NCBI GenBank assembly: GCA_964442185.1
Contig: CAYTWT010000255.1
Coordinates: forward strand, 1-27,596
Direction of reading: 5' to 3'
Source of the DNA: CADEEV01 sp964442185
GTDB taxonomy: Bacteria > Acidobacteriota > Vicinamibacteria > Fen-336
DNA length: 27,596 nucleotides
Part shown: in pieces, positions 21,610 through 27,596 of the stretch
How the letters are laid out: each line of letters starts with the position of its first letter
Numbering within the stretch: position 1 is the first letter of the stretch
The notes under the pieces: model-generated
What the model was told of the DNA's origin: nothing
The model's input: only the letters and a program-made list of their open reading frames with translations
Database searches by the model: none
Made by a program: the position numbers and the translations under genes

Positions 21610-22815
21610 TCAGCGGGTGCGCGGTTGTGGTCTCGCGGGGGCGAAGGGATTGTTCGTGGCGCTCCCGCCCGGCGTCGGGCGACCGCCGGTGCTGGCGGCG
21701 CCCGGCGCGAGGCCGGTGACGACCCTGGCTCCTTCCGCGACGCCTTCGAGCACTTCGGTGAACTGCCCGTCCGAGAGCCCGGTCTTGATCTTCACCGGTT
21801 GGGGCGGGCCTGCGTCGCCCGCCACGAATACGAACCGGCCCCGCTCGGTGAAGCTCTCGGGGCGGTAGCGCAGCGCCGCCGCCGGGACGCGCAGCGCACC
21901 CTTCTTCTCCTGGATCACGACGGACACCGTCGCGGTCATGCCCGGCATCAGCTTCTGGTCCGGGTTGTCGACGGCGATCAGCGTGTCGTACGTCACGACG
22001 TTCTGGTTCGTGATCGGCTGCAGCCGCACCTGTTGAACACTGCCCTCGAACGCCTGGTCCGGATAGGCGTCGACGCGGAAGCTGACGGCCTGACCCGCCC
22101 GCACTCGGCCGATGTCGGCTTCGTCGATCGAGGCCTTGACCTGCATCCGCGTCAGGTCGTTGGCGATCACGAACAGCGTCGGGGCCTGGAGCGAGGCGGC
22201 GACGGTCTGGCCAACGTCCACGTTCCGCGCCAGCACGACGCCGTCGATCGGCGTCGCGATCACGGTGTGTGCGAGATCCACCTGCGCCTGATTCACGCCG
22301 GCCTCGGCCTGCGTGACGGCCGCCTGGTTGGCGCGGTCCTGGGCGAGCGCGCCGTCGTAGCTGGCCTTGGCGCTGTCGAGGTCGCTCTGCGGCACGAGAT
22401 TCTCGGCCGCCAGCTGCCGGGCGCGTTCGTACTTTCGTTTGGCGTCGTCGATGGCCGCCTTGCCCTTCTCGAGGTTCGCCTTGGCTGAGACCAGGTTGGC
22501 TTGCGACTGGGCGAGGCGGGCCTCGAACAGCGACGGGTCGAGGCGTGCGATCACCTGGCCCTTGCGCACGAGCGAGTTGAAATCCGCGCTCAGGCTCGCG
22601 ATCGTGCCCGAGACCTGGGAACCGACTTGCACCGTCGTCACCGCCTGGAGCACGCCGGTGGCGCCGACCACGTCGGCGATGTCGCCGCGATCCACCACGG
22701 CGCTCGCCAGCACCGCGCGGCCCGCTCGAGATCGGGAGCCGGCGAACACGAACCAGGCCCCGAGGAGCAGGGCGCCCGTGCCTGCCAGCACCAAGAGTCG
22801 CTTGTTCATCAGCAT
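21610..22815 (-). CDS. MacA-like periplasmic adaptor (membrane fusion protein)
   Basis: Links the inner-membrane pump to the outer-membrane channel. The 401 residues have a signal anchor at about 6-25 (RLLVLAGTGALLLGAWFVFAG). A lipoyl half-motif follows (VQVGSQVSGTIASLSADFNSLV), then an alpha-helical hairpin of about 100 residues (ARLAQSQANLVSAKANLEKG, then DDAKRKYERARQLA). The second lipoyl half is IATPIDGVVLARNVDVGQTV. Beta-barrel and membrane-proximal domains follow (LMPGMTATVSVVI, ALRVPAAALRYRP). The Pro/Gly/Asn-rich C-terminal tail is probably unstructured. Two in-frame ATGs (22815 and 22809) are possible starts; neither has a clear Shine-Dalgarno sequence. A hairpin terminator separates it from the upstream TolC-like gene, so expression may be attenuated. 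Confidence 0.9.
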   Translation of the reverse strand: MLMNKRLLVLAGTGALLLGAWFVFAGSRSRAGRAVLASAVVDRGDIADVVGATGVLQAVTTVQVGSQVSGTIASLSADFNSLVRKGQVIARLDPSLFEARLAQSQANLVSAKANLEKGKAAIDDAKRKYERARQLAAENLVPQSDLDSAKASYDGALAQDRANQAAVTQAEAGVNQAQVDLAHTVIATPIDGVVLARNVDVGQTVAASLQAPTLFVIANDLTRMQVKASIDEADIGRVRAGQAVSFRVDAYPDQAFEGSVQQVRLQPITNQNVVTYDTLIAVDNPDQKLMPGMTATVSVVIQEKKGALRVPAAALRYRPESFTERGRFVFVAGDAGPPQPVKIKTGLSDGQFTEVLEGVAEGARVVTGLAPGAASTGGRPTPGGSATNNPFAPARPQPRTR

Positions 22816-22880
22816 AAGGTTAGACCGAGATGGGCGGGGAATGGGCTGCTTTTCCCGTGAAAGTATGCGAACCGCGGGGG

Positions 22881-22913
22881 AAAATGAAAACGGCCCCGCG
22901 CCTTGAGGCGCGG
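22881..22913 (-). terminator. Intrinsic terminator after the TolC-like gene
   Basis: On the minus strand a perfect 7-bp stem, CCGCGCC / GGCGCGG, with a 4-base loop (22896-22913) is followed by GGCCG and then TTTTCATTTT (22890-22881). It is the only U-rich-tailed hairpin I found in the window. It lies between the TolC-like gene (ends 22946) and the adaptor gene (starts 22815), so it should end or attenuate the transcript before macA. Confidence 0.6.
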
Positions 22914-22945
22914 AGCCTGGAGCGAGGCTTTGAAGGGAGTCTCGA

Positions 22946-24574
22946 CTACTGCTGCTGCTGGCTGATCGCCGCCAGACTCGCGGCTGTGCTACGTCCCGCG
23001 GCGGTGCTGGAGCTGCTGACGGAGCTGGACAGCACGATCCCGGATCCGGCGCCCACGCCCGCCTGCTGCACGCGCTCGAACTCGATCAAGCTCTTGCGAT
23101 AGTCGAGGCCGGCGCGGATCTCGGAGACGCTCGCGTCGGCCAGGTCGCGCTGCGCCTGGGTGACGAGGAAGTTGGTCGACATGCCTGCCGCGAACTTCTT
23201 TTCCTCGGCATCCAGGCGGCGCTCCTGCAGCACCCGGGCCGCGCGGGTCGACTCGACGCGCTTGAAGTTGGACTGGACGTCGCGTCCGGAGGTGCGCACC
23301 TCCTGTGCGATCTGCATCTCCAGCCGGTTCAGGCTCGCGAGCGCCTGGTCCTTCGAGATCCGCGCCCGTGCCGCCGAGGCCTTGGCCTGGCGGTTGAAGA
23401 GCGGGTAGGAGAGGTTGACGCCCAGCGTCCAGGTGGGGAAGTCGGTGCCGAAAACGCCGCTCAGCGCATCGCTATAACCGCCCGGGACCGTTTCGACGAC
23501 CGGGCCGCCGAAGCCGTCGCGGACCAGGCCCGTGCCGCCGATTCCGACGCTGCCGTAGGCGGCTTGCAGGTTCAGCGCCGGCAGCAGCTGGCTGCGCGCG
23601 AACTGGATCGCGATGTCGTCGCTCTCCAGGTTCTTGCGCACGACGTTGATGTCGGTGCGCTCCTGGAGCGCCTTCTTGGTGGCCGCCTCGAGGTTGATCT
23701 CCTCCTTCTCGGCCGTGGGCCGGTCGGTGGGAACAATGCGCAGCGCCCAGGTGGCGGGATCGTTGGCGGGGAAGATCGCGGCCTTCAGCGTGTCTTCGAC
23801 CGAGGCCAAGAGCGCCTCGGCGACGATCACACCCTCTTCGCGGCTTGCGACCTCGGACTCGGCCTGGACCACGTCGAGCGGCGCCAGCGTTCCGATCCGC
23901 ACCTTGATCTGGTTCTCGCCCAGCAGCTTCTGCGCCAGCGTCAGGCTCTTGCGCTGCGCCGCCAGGTTGTCGATCGCCGCGATGATGTCGTAGTAGGCCT
24001 TCTTGACGTTCGAGATGGTGTTGATGACGGTCTGCCGGAACTGCACGTCGGAGACCGCCTGGTTGTTCTTGCTGACCCGCAGTTGGGCGCGGGCGCTGTC
24101 GATCTTGAGGTTCTTGAGCAGCGGCTGGCTGAGGCTCAGGTTCAGGCTCGAATCGTACGAGGGGTTGAACGTAGTGAACACACTGTCGGTCGTCGCCTTG
24201 CTGTTGTTGAAGGCGACGTCGAAGATGCCGCCGGTCTTCAGGAGCTGGCTCGCCCCGAAGTTCCAGGTCCAGCCGTCGTTCTCGACCTTCTGCCCGCCCG
24301 TGAAGGCGCTGCGGGCCGGATCGGTGCGGGAGTTCTTGTCGATCCGGCCCGAGAGGAACGGGTCGTACGCGCCCTCGGCGCTGCGCACGTCCTGGGCGCT
24401 CGACTCCGGGCGAAACTTCTCGACCGCCAGGTCGGTGTTGTTCTTCAGGGCGCGCTCCACGGCGTCGTCGAGCCCCAGCTCCAGGGTCGGACGGGCCTCA
24501 GGCTCCTGGGCCCAGACGGTCGTCAGGGGAAGGCCCAGGGCCAGAGCGGCCACGATGCAATTCTTCCTGTTCAT
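22946..24574 (-). CDS. TolC-like outer membrane efflux protein
   Basis: Outer-membrane channel component of the MacAB-type exporter. The 542 residues start with a signal peptide (CIVAALALGLPLTTVWAQ). Two efflux-protein repeats follow, with helical stretches such as RKSLTLAQKLLGENQIKVRIGTL, LDVVQAESEVASREEGVIVAEA and RVLQERRLDAEEKKFAAGMS. Between them the beta-strand/turn regions LNLSLSQPLLKNL and LGVNLSYPLFNRQAKA match the family. It is somewhat longer than E. coli TolC. The Ser-rich C-terminus (SSSVSSSSTAAG, ending QQQQ) is probably unstructured. ATG 24574 has GGAGGA (complement of 24584-24589) at a suitable distance. It is the first gene of the export cluster, with its own terminator before the adaptor. 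Confidence 0.88.
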   Translation of the reverse strand: MNRKNCIVAALALGLPLTTVWAQEPEARPTLELGLDDAVERALKNNTDLAVEKFRPESSAQDVRSAEGAYDPFLSGRIDKNSRTDPARSAFTGGQKVENDGWTWNFGASQLLKTGGIFDVAFNNSKATTDSVFTTFNPSYDSSLNLSLSQPLLKNLKIDSARAQLRVSKNNQAVSDVQFRQTVINTISNVKKAYYDIIAAIDNLAAQRKSLTLAQKLLGENQIKVRIGTLAPLDVVQAESEVASREEGVIVAEALLASVEDTLKAAIFPANDPATWALRIVPTDRPTAEKEEINLEAATKKALQERTDINVVRKNLESDDIAIQFARSQLLPALNLQAAYGSVGIGGTGLVRDGFGGPVVETVPGGYSDALSGVFGTDFPTWTLGVNLSYPLFNRQAKASAARARISKDQALASLNRLEMQIAQEVRTSGRDVQSNFKRVESTRAARVLQERRLDAEEKKFAAGMSTNFLVTQAQRDLADASVSEIRAGLDYRKSLIEFERVQQAGVGAGSGIVLSSSVSSSSTAAGRSTAASLAAISQQQQ

Positions 24575-24741
24575 GCCGAAGTGTCCTCCACGCTTTCGTT
24601 TTGGGGCGTCCGGGCGGGACAGAGATGGAATTATAGCCACGCTCCGCCCTTTAAACGTCGCTGCGGAGACAAAAGATCCGCTAATTCTGACACCCAGGTC
24701 GACCGGATGGTTCGTCCCGTGTCCGAAAATGCGAAAATGTC
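24575..24741. other. Intergenic leader of the TolC-like gene
   Basis: This stretch holds the Shine-Dalgarno sequence and -10 candidate of the TolC-like gene. It also contains a 5-bp inverted repeat (GCGGA/TCCGC, about 24664-24682). No further coding potential is evident. Confidence 0.4.
24630..24635 (-). promoter_or_regulatory. Candidate -10 box for the TolC-like gene
   Basis: On the minus strand, TATAAT (complement of 24630-24635) lies 55 bases upstream of the ATG in a GC-rich context. No convincing -35 box sits at the right distance; TTTAAA at 24650-24655 is only 14 bases away. It could belong to a promoter relying on an activator. Confidence 0.4.
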
Positions 24742-24889
24742 CTAAAAGCGCAGCCGCGCGCTGATCTGCGCGGTGCGCGGATCGCCCGTCGCTGTTGAGA
24801 ACGTTGAACACGTCGATGGCGAGGTCCAGGTTGCGGCTGCCGCCCAGGCGAATGGCCTTGGCGAGCCGGATGTCGAGGCGCTTCAGGCT
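24742..24889 (-). pseudogene. C-terminal remnant of a TonB-dependent (Oar-like) receptor
   Basis: From about 24889 the minus strand reads SLKRLDIRLAKAIRL, then NLDLAIDVFNVLNS, the penultimate strands of a TonB-dependent receptor barrel with the typical DVFNVLNS motif. At about 24787 the frame must shift by one base to give GDPRTAQISARLRF and a stop: the classical last strand ending in Phe. Upstream the homology breaks off within the hpt leader region. It is therefore both truncated (about 45 of several hundred residues) and frameshifted. It indicates a deleted receptor gene. Confidence 0.7.
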
Positions 24890-25008
24890 AGGCTGGCGTG
24901 AACCTCTCTTGGCTTGATGTTCACTACTTCGTGAAAACTGCCGGATGCTACGCCCCGCGGAATCTGGAAGTCAATGCTCCCCCTGGGGCATAATGCCCGC
25001 TCCCCTGT

Positions 25009-25013
25009 GGAGG
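25009..25013 (+). promoter_or_regulatory. Ribosome binding site deciding the hpt start
   Basis: GGAGG lies seven bases before ATG 25021 and only four before the in-frame GTG 25018, so the ATG is preferred. A CATAAT at 24989-24994 may be the -10 box but has no clear -35 partner. Confidence 0.6.
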
Positions 25014-25020
25014 CCGCGTG

Positions 25021-25530
25021 ATGAAGGTGCTGCTTTCCCGAGACGCGATTCAGGCCCGCGTCGCCGAGATGGGCCGTGAGATCGCCCGTGACTACGCCGG
25101 CCGGGACCCGCATCTCGTCTGCGTCCTGAAGGGCGCCTGCACCTTCCTCACGGATCTGGCGCGGGCCATCGAGCTGCCGCTGACGCTCGACTACATCGCG
25201 GTCTCATCCTACGGCGCCGCCACCAAGTCCTCGGGCGAGGTGAGGTTGGTGAAGGACCTGGACCAGGGCCTGGAGAGCCGGGACCTGATCGTGATCGAGG
25301 ACATCGTGGACACGGGCCTGACCCTCAACTACCTCACCAACCTGCTGCGCAACCGCGGCCCGAAGAGTGTCAAAGTGGCGGCGCTTCTGTCCAAGCCCTC
25401 GCGCCGGCTGGTCCAGATCCACGTGGACTACGTGGGCTTCACGATCGAAGACCTGTTCGTCGTCGGCTACGGCCTCGACTACAACGAGAAATACCGCAAC
25501 CTCGGCGACATCGTCGTGTACGGCAGCTGA
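25021..25530 (+). CDS. hpt: Hypoxanthine phosphoribosyltransferase
   Basis: Purine salvage enzyme converting hypoxanthine (and usually guanine) with PRPP to IMP or GMP. The 169 residues contain VCVLKGACTFLTDL, the flexible-loop segment AVSSYGAATKSSGEV, the PRPP-binding signature VIEDIVDTGLTL (acidic pair Glu93/Asp94, Asp97) and the base-binding end VDYVGFTIEDLFVVGYGLDYNEKYRNL. Length and motif order are those of the bacterial enzyme. The strong Shine-Dalgarno sequence supports ATG 25021. It has its own leader region, next to a receptor remnant, and is followed after seven bases by the YdjC-type gene. Confidence 0.93.
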   Translation: MKVLLSRDAIQARVAEMGREIARDYAGRDPHLVCVLKGACTFLTDLARAIELPLTLDYIAVSSYGAATKSSGEVRLVKDLDQGLESRDLIVIEDIVDTGLTLNYLTNLLRNRGPKSVKVAALLSKPSRRLVQIHVDYVGFTIEDLFVVGYGLDYNEKYRNLGDIVVYGS

Positions 25531-25537
25531 GGCGAGC

Positions 25538-26299
25538 CTGAGCTCCGGTAAGTGCCTGATCGTAAACGCGGACGACCTGGGGCGGACGCCCGGCGTCAAC
25601 CGCGGCGTCTTCGAAGCCCACAGCAAGGGCATCGTGACGAGCGCCACGCTGATGGTGAACTACCCGGCCGCGGTCGAGGCCGCTGCGCTCGCGAAGCAGC
25701 ACCAGGCGCTCGGGGTCGGCCTTCACGTCCAGCTCACGGGGGGAGGCACACCCGCGTCGCCGCGAGACCAGGTTCGTTCGCTGGTGGATGCGTCGGGCCG
25801 CTTTCACGCGAAGCCCGACGCGCTCGCCGGCGCCGATCCCCGCGAGGTGCTGGCCGAGGCGCGCGCGCAACTGCACCGCTTTCGCGAGCTCACTGGCCGG
25901 CGGCCGACACACTTCGACAGCCATCACCATGCACACAAGCTCCCGGCTGTTCTCGAGGGGCTCGTGACGCTTGCCTGGGAGACCGGCCTTCCCGTTCGCG
26001 GCGCCTCGGCTGAGCTGCGCGCGCGCCTCCGCAGCGAAGCCCTGCCGACCACGGACCACTTCATCGGGGATTTCTACGATCGAGGTGCGACACTCGAAGC
26101 GCTGATCGCCGCGCTGGTCCGGCTCGAGCCGGGCACGACGGAGCTGATGTGCCATCCCGCGGTCGTCGACGACGAGCTGCGCGCGACGAGCGCCTATGCC
26201 GAACCCCGCGCTCGGGAGCTCGAAGCTCTGCTCCACCAAGGAGTACGCGAGACGCTCCAGGCCGCCGGCGTCAAGCTGATCAGCTTCGCAGCGCTTTGA
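25538..26299 (+). CDS. YdjC/ChbG-family carbohydrate deacetylase
   Basis: Metal-dependent deacetylase fold acting on N-acetylated sugars such as chito-oligosaccharides in known members. Motifs: LIVNADDLGRTPGVNRGV (Asp12/Asp13), GVGLHVQLTGG (His63), THFDSHHHAHKLP (His129-131, metal site), and MCHPAVVD. About 253 residues, normal length. There is no in-frame ATG, GTG or TTG between the hpt stop and the conserved NADDLG. CTG 25538, preceded by GAGG (25529-25532) at five bases, gives SSGKCLIVNADDLG and is the best start; CTG 25556 is an alternative. It is probably co-transcribed with hpt and ends seven bases from a convergent amidohydrolase gene. The true substrate is unknown. Confidence 0.85.
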   Translation: MSSGKCLIVNADDLGRTPGVNRGVFEAHSKGIVTSATLMVNYPAAVEAAALAKQHQALGVGLHVQLTGGGTPASPRDQVRSLVDASGRFHAKPDALAGADPREVLAEARAQLHRFRELTGRRPTHFDSHHHAHKLPAVLEGLVTLAWETGLPVRGASAELRARLRSEALPTTDHFIGDFYDRGATLEALIAALVRLEPGTTELMCHPAVVDDELRATSAYAEPRARELEALLHQGVRETLQAAGVKLISFAAL

Positions 26300-26306
26300 T
26301 CTCGGG

Positions 26307-26343
26307 CTATCGGCCCAGGCTCTTCACGACCTGGAGCCGATAG
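26307..26343. terminator. Long hairpin at convergent gene ends
   Basis: CTATCGGC-CCAGG (26307-26319) pairs with CCTGG-A-GCCGATAG (26330-26343): 13 base pairs with a single bulged A and a 10-base loop. It begins 8 bases after the YdjC-type stop and contains the stop and last codons of the amidohydrolase gene. There is no T-tract, but it is the strongest stem in this part of the window. Confidence 0.5.
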
Positions 26344-27596
26344 CGCTCGGCTTCGGCCAGGATCGCCTGCGCGTCGAGTGTCAACAGCTTCCGGTCGCGC
26401 ATCACGACGCGGCCCTCGATCACGCTGTGGCGCACGTCGGCGCCCTTCGTCGCGTAGACGAGGTGCGAGATCTGATCGTAGAGCGGGTGCAGGCGTGGCG
26501 CGTCGAGGCCGACCACGATCAGGTCGGCGCGCTTGCCCGGCTCGAGCGAGCCAAAGCGGTCTTCCATGCCGAGCGCGCGCGCGCCGCCCAGCGTTGCCAT
26601 CTCCAGGACGGCATGGTCCGGCGCCGAAGTCGGGTCCTGGGTCGCGTGTTTCGCCAGCAGCGCCGCGCTCATCATCTCCTCGAACATGTCGAGGTCGTTG
26701 TTGCTGGCGGCGCCGTCGGTGCCGAGGCCGAGCCGAATGCCTGCAGCCAGCATCTCGCGCACCGGCGCCGCACCCACGGCGATCTTCATGTTGCTCTGCG
26801 GGCAGTGGGCGACACCCACGTCCGCGTTCTTCAAGATCCTGAGGTCGCTCGTCGACAGCCACACACCGTGCGCGCCGAGCACGCCCTTCCGAAGCAGGCC
26901 CAGATCGCGCAGGTGCTCCGTCGAGGTCTTGCCGTAGCGTTCCTGGACCTGCCTCTGCTCGTCGGGCGACTCGGACAGGTGGATCAGGATCGGCGCCCCA
27001 TGACGGTCGGCCAGCGCCTTCGCGAGCTTGAGCGTCTCGGGGCTGGCCAGATACGTCGAGTGCGGTGCTACGGCTGGCACGATCAGCGGATCGCCCGCCC
27101 AGCGGGTCAGGAAGCGCTCGGTGTAGGCGAGAGCTTCGTCGCGGGTCTTGTTGTCCGGGGCGGGGAAGTCGATGAAGGTCTCGCCGAGCACCGCGCGCAG
27201 GCCTGCTTCCTTGGCTGCCTCCGCGACCTGGTCCTCGAAGTAGTAGCCGTCCACGAAGGTCGTCGTGCCGCTCGCGATCATCTCGAGCGCAGCCAGGCGG
27301 GTGCCCGCCTTCACGAAGCCGGCCGTGACGTTCTTGGCTTCGGCGGGAAAGATGTAGTTCTGGAGCCAGTCCATCAGCTTCAGGTCGTCGGCGACACCCC
27401 GGAACAACACCATCGGGGCGTGAGTGTGGGTGTTGACGAGGCCGGGCATCACGATCCCGCCGCCGGCGTCGAGCACGTCGCGCCCCGTGTACGCCGCCGC
27501 GATCTCGGCTGCGAGCCCGACCGCGACGATCCGGCCCTTGTCCACCGCCACCGCCCCGTCCGCGATCACCCGCCGGTCCGGATCGACGGTCACGAC
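26307..27596 (-). CDS. Amidohydrolase, MTA/SAH (5'-methylthioadenosine/S-adenosylhomocysteine) deaminase type; N-terminus beyond window
   Basis: Metal-dependent deaminase of the TrzN/MtaD group. The 430 visible codons begin inside the protein (VVTVDPDRRVIADGAVAV). Motifs are PGLVNTHTHAPMVLFRG (metal His pair), SGTTTFVDGYYF, HLSESPDEQ (metal His), AHGVWLS and the metal Asp in GTDGAASNNDLDMF. SLEPGKRADLIVV is the usual composite-domain end. The THAPM, DDLKLMDWL and FEEMMSAALL segments resemble enzymes that deaminate S-adenosylhomocysteine and methylthioadenosine. Other amine substrates such as guanine analogues or triazines are possible. A GTG exists at 27593, but the family N-terminus needs a few more residues, so the real start lies to the right of the window. 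Confidence 0.88.
   Translation of the reverse strand, partial: VVTVDPDRRVIADGAVAVDKGRIVAVGLAAEIAAAYTGRDVLDAGGGIVMPGLVNTHTHAPMVLFRGVADDLKLMDWLQNYIFPAEAKNVTAGFVKAGTRLAALEMIASGTTTFVDGYYFEDQVAEAAKEAGLRAVLGETFIDFPAPDNKTRDEALAYTERFLTRWAGDPLIVPAVAPHSTYLASPETLKLAKALADRHGAPILIHLSESPDEQRQVQERYGKTSTEHLRDLGLLRKGVLGAHGVWLSTSDLRILKNADVGVAHCPQSNMKIAVGAAPVREMLAAGIRLGLGTDGAASNNDLDMFEEMMSAALLAKHATQDPTSAPDHAVLEMATLGGARALGMEDRFGSLEPGKRADLIVVGLDAPRLHPLYDQISHLVYATKGADVRHSVIEGRVVMRDRKLLTLDAQAILAEAERYRLQVVKSLGR

Noticed and set aside
22946..24811. Longer N-terminus for the TolC-like protein reaching into the receptor remnant
   Set aside because: The signal peptide and Shine-Dalgarno sequence place the start at 24574; the in-frame upstream part is receptor remnant plus leader.
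1..27596. CRISPR arrays, tRNA or rRNA genes, insertion-sequence ends
   Set aside because: No regularly spaced direct repeats, no cloverleaf-like or rRNA-like stretch and no transposase were seen by eye; a covariance-model search would be needed to exclude small RNAs.

Overview
A high-GC bacterial chromosome segment with tightly packed genes. Most start/stop junctions are 4-base overlaps (GTGA or ATGA). The organism is Gram-negative: a complete TolC / MacA / MacB-type efflux set and a TonB-receptor remnant both require an outer membrane. The gene style suggests Acidobacteriota or Myxococcota: remnants of 'GGMGEVYRA'-type Ser/Thr kinase and TPR genes, an Oar-like receptor tail, a MinD-like ATPase paired with a J/RodZ-HTH protein, and GAF-rich hybrid kinases. 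No marker gene fixes the lineage. I saw no tRNA, rRNA, CRISPR array or intact transposase.

Region by region. (1) 216-6133, plus: cysteine dioxygenase, a class III CoA-transferase, a 1140-residue GAF-rich hybrid histidine kinase and a MocA-like nucleotidyltransferase form one coupled operon. It converges on a RibD/DHFR-like reductase (6139-6660, minus). (2) 6671-7283 is a gene graveyard: a TPR C-terminus, a small frameshifted gene and the N-lobe of a Ser/Thr kinase. A VapBC toxin-antitoxin module (7318-8005) with a consensus promoter follows it. (3) 8137-11118, plus: carbamate kinase, a secreted protein, a MinD/FlhG-like ATPase and an HPD-less J-like/RodZ-HTH protein, all overlapping. (4) 11171-13291: a Zn/Cd/Pb-type P1B ATPase behind a MerR-type promoter dyad. 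(5) 13288-14810, minus: RpiB and DeoC, both with N-terminal extensions resembling those of bacterial-microcompartment proteins. (6) 14809-17384, plus: an AGCS symporter coupled to LysA. (7) An orphan family-5 solute-binding protein (minus) and a membrane J-domain protein (plus) share a divergent promoter region. (8) 19626-24574, minus: TolC-like protein, MacA-like adaptor, MacB-type ATPase and permease. (9) A TonB-receptor C-terminal remnant, then hpt and a YdjC-type deacetylase (plus), converging on an MTA/SAH-deaminase-type amidohydrolase cut by the window edge.

The most interesting candidates are these. The DeoC/RpiB pair has a predicted encapsulation-peptide-like helix on DeoC, a EutQ/EutT-like leader on RpiB, and Asp in place of the RpiB catalytic Cys. 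The MinD-like ATPase is coupled to a J-like domain that has lost HPD and is fused to a RodZ-type HTH. The hybrid kinase has two receivers that have decayed in opposite ways. The vapBC promoter appears leaderless and carries an operator. Two genes have no usable start except CTG. Every convergent gene junction carries an inverted repeat.
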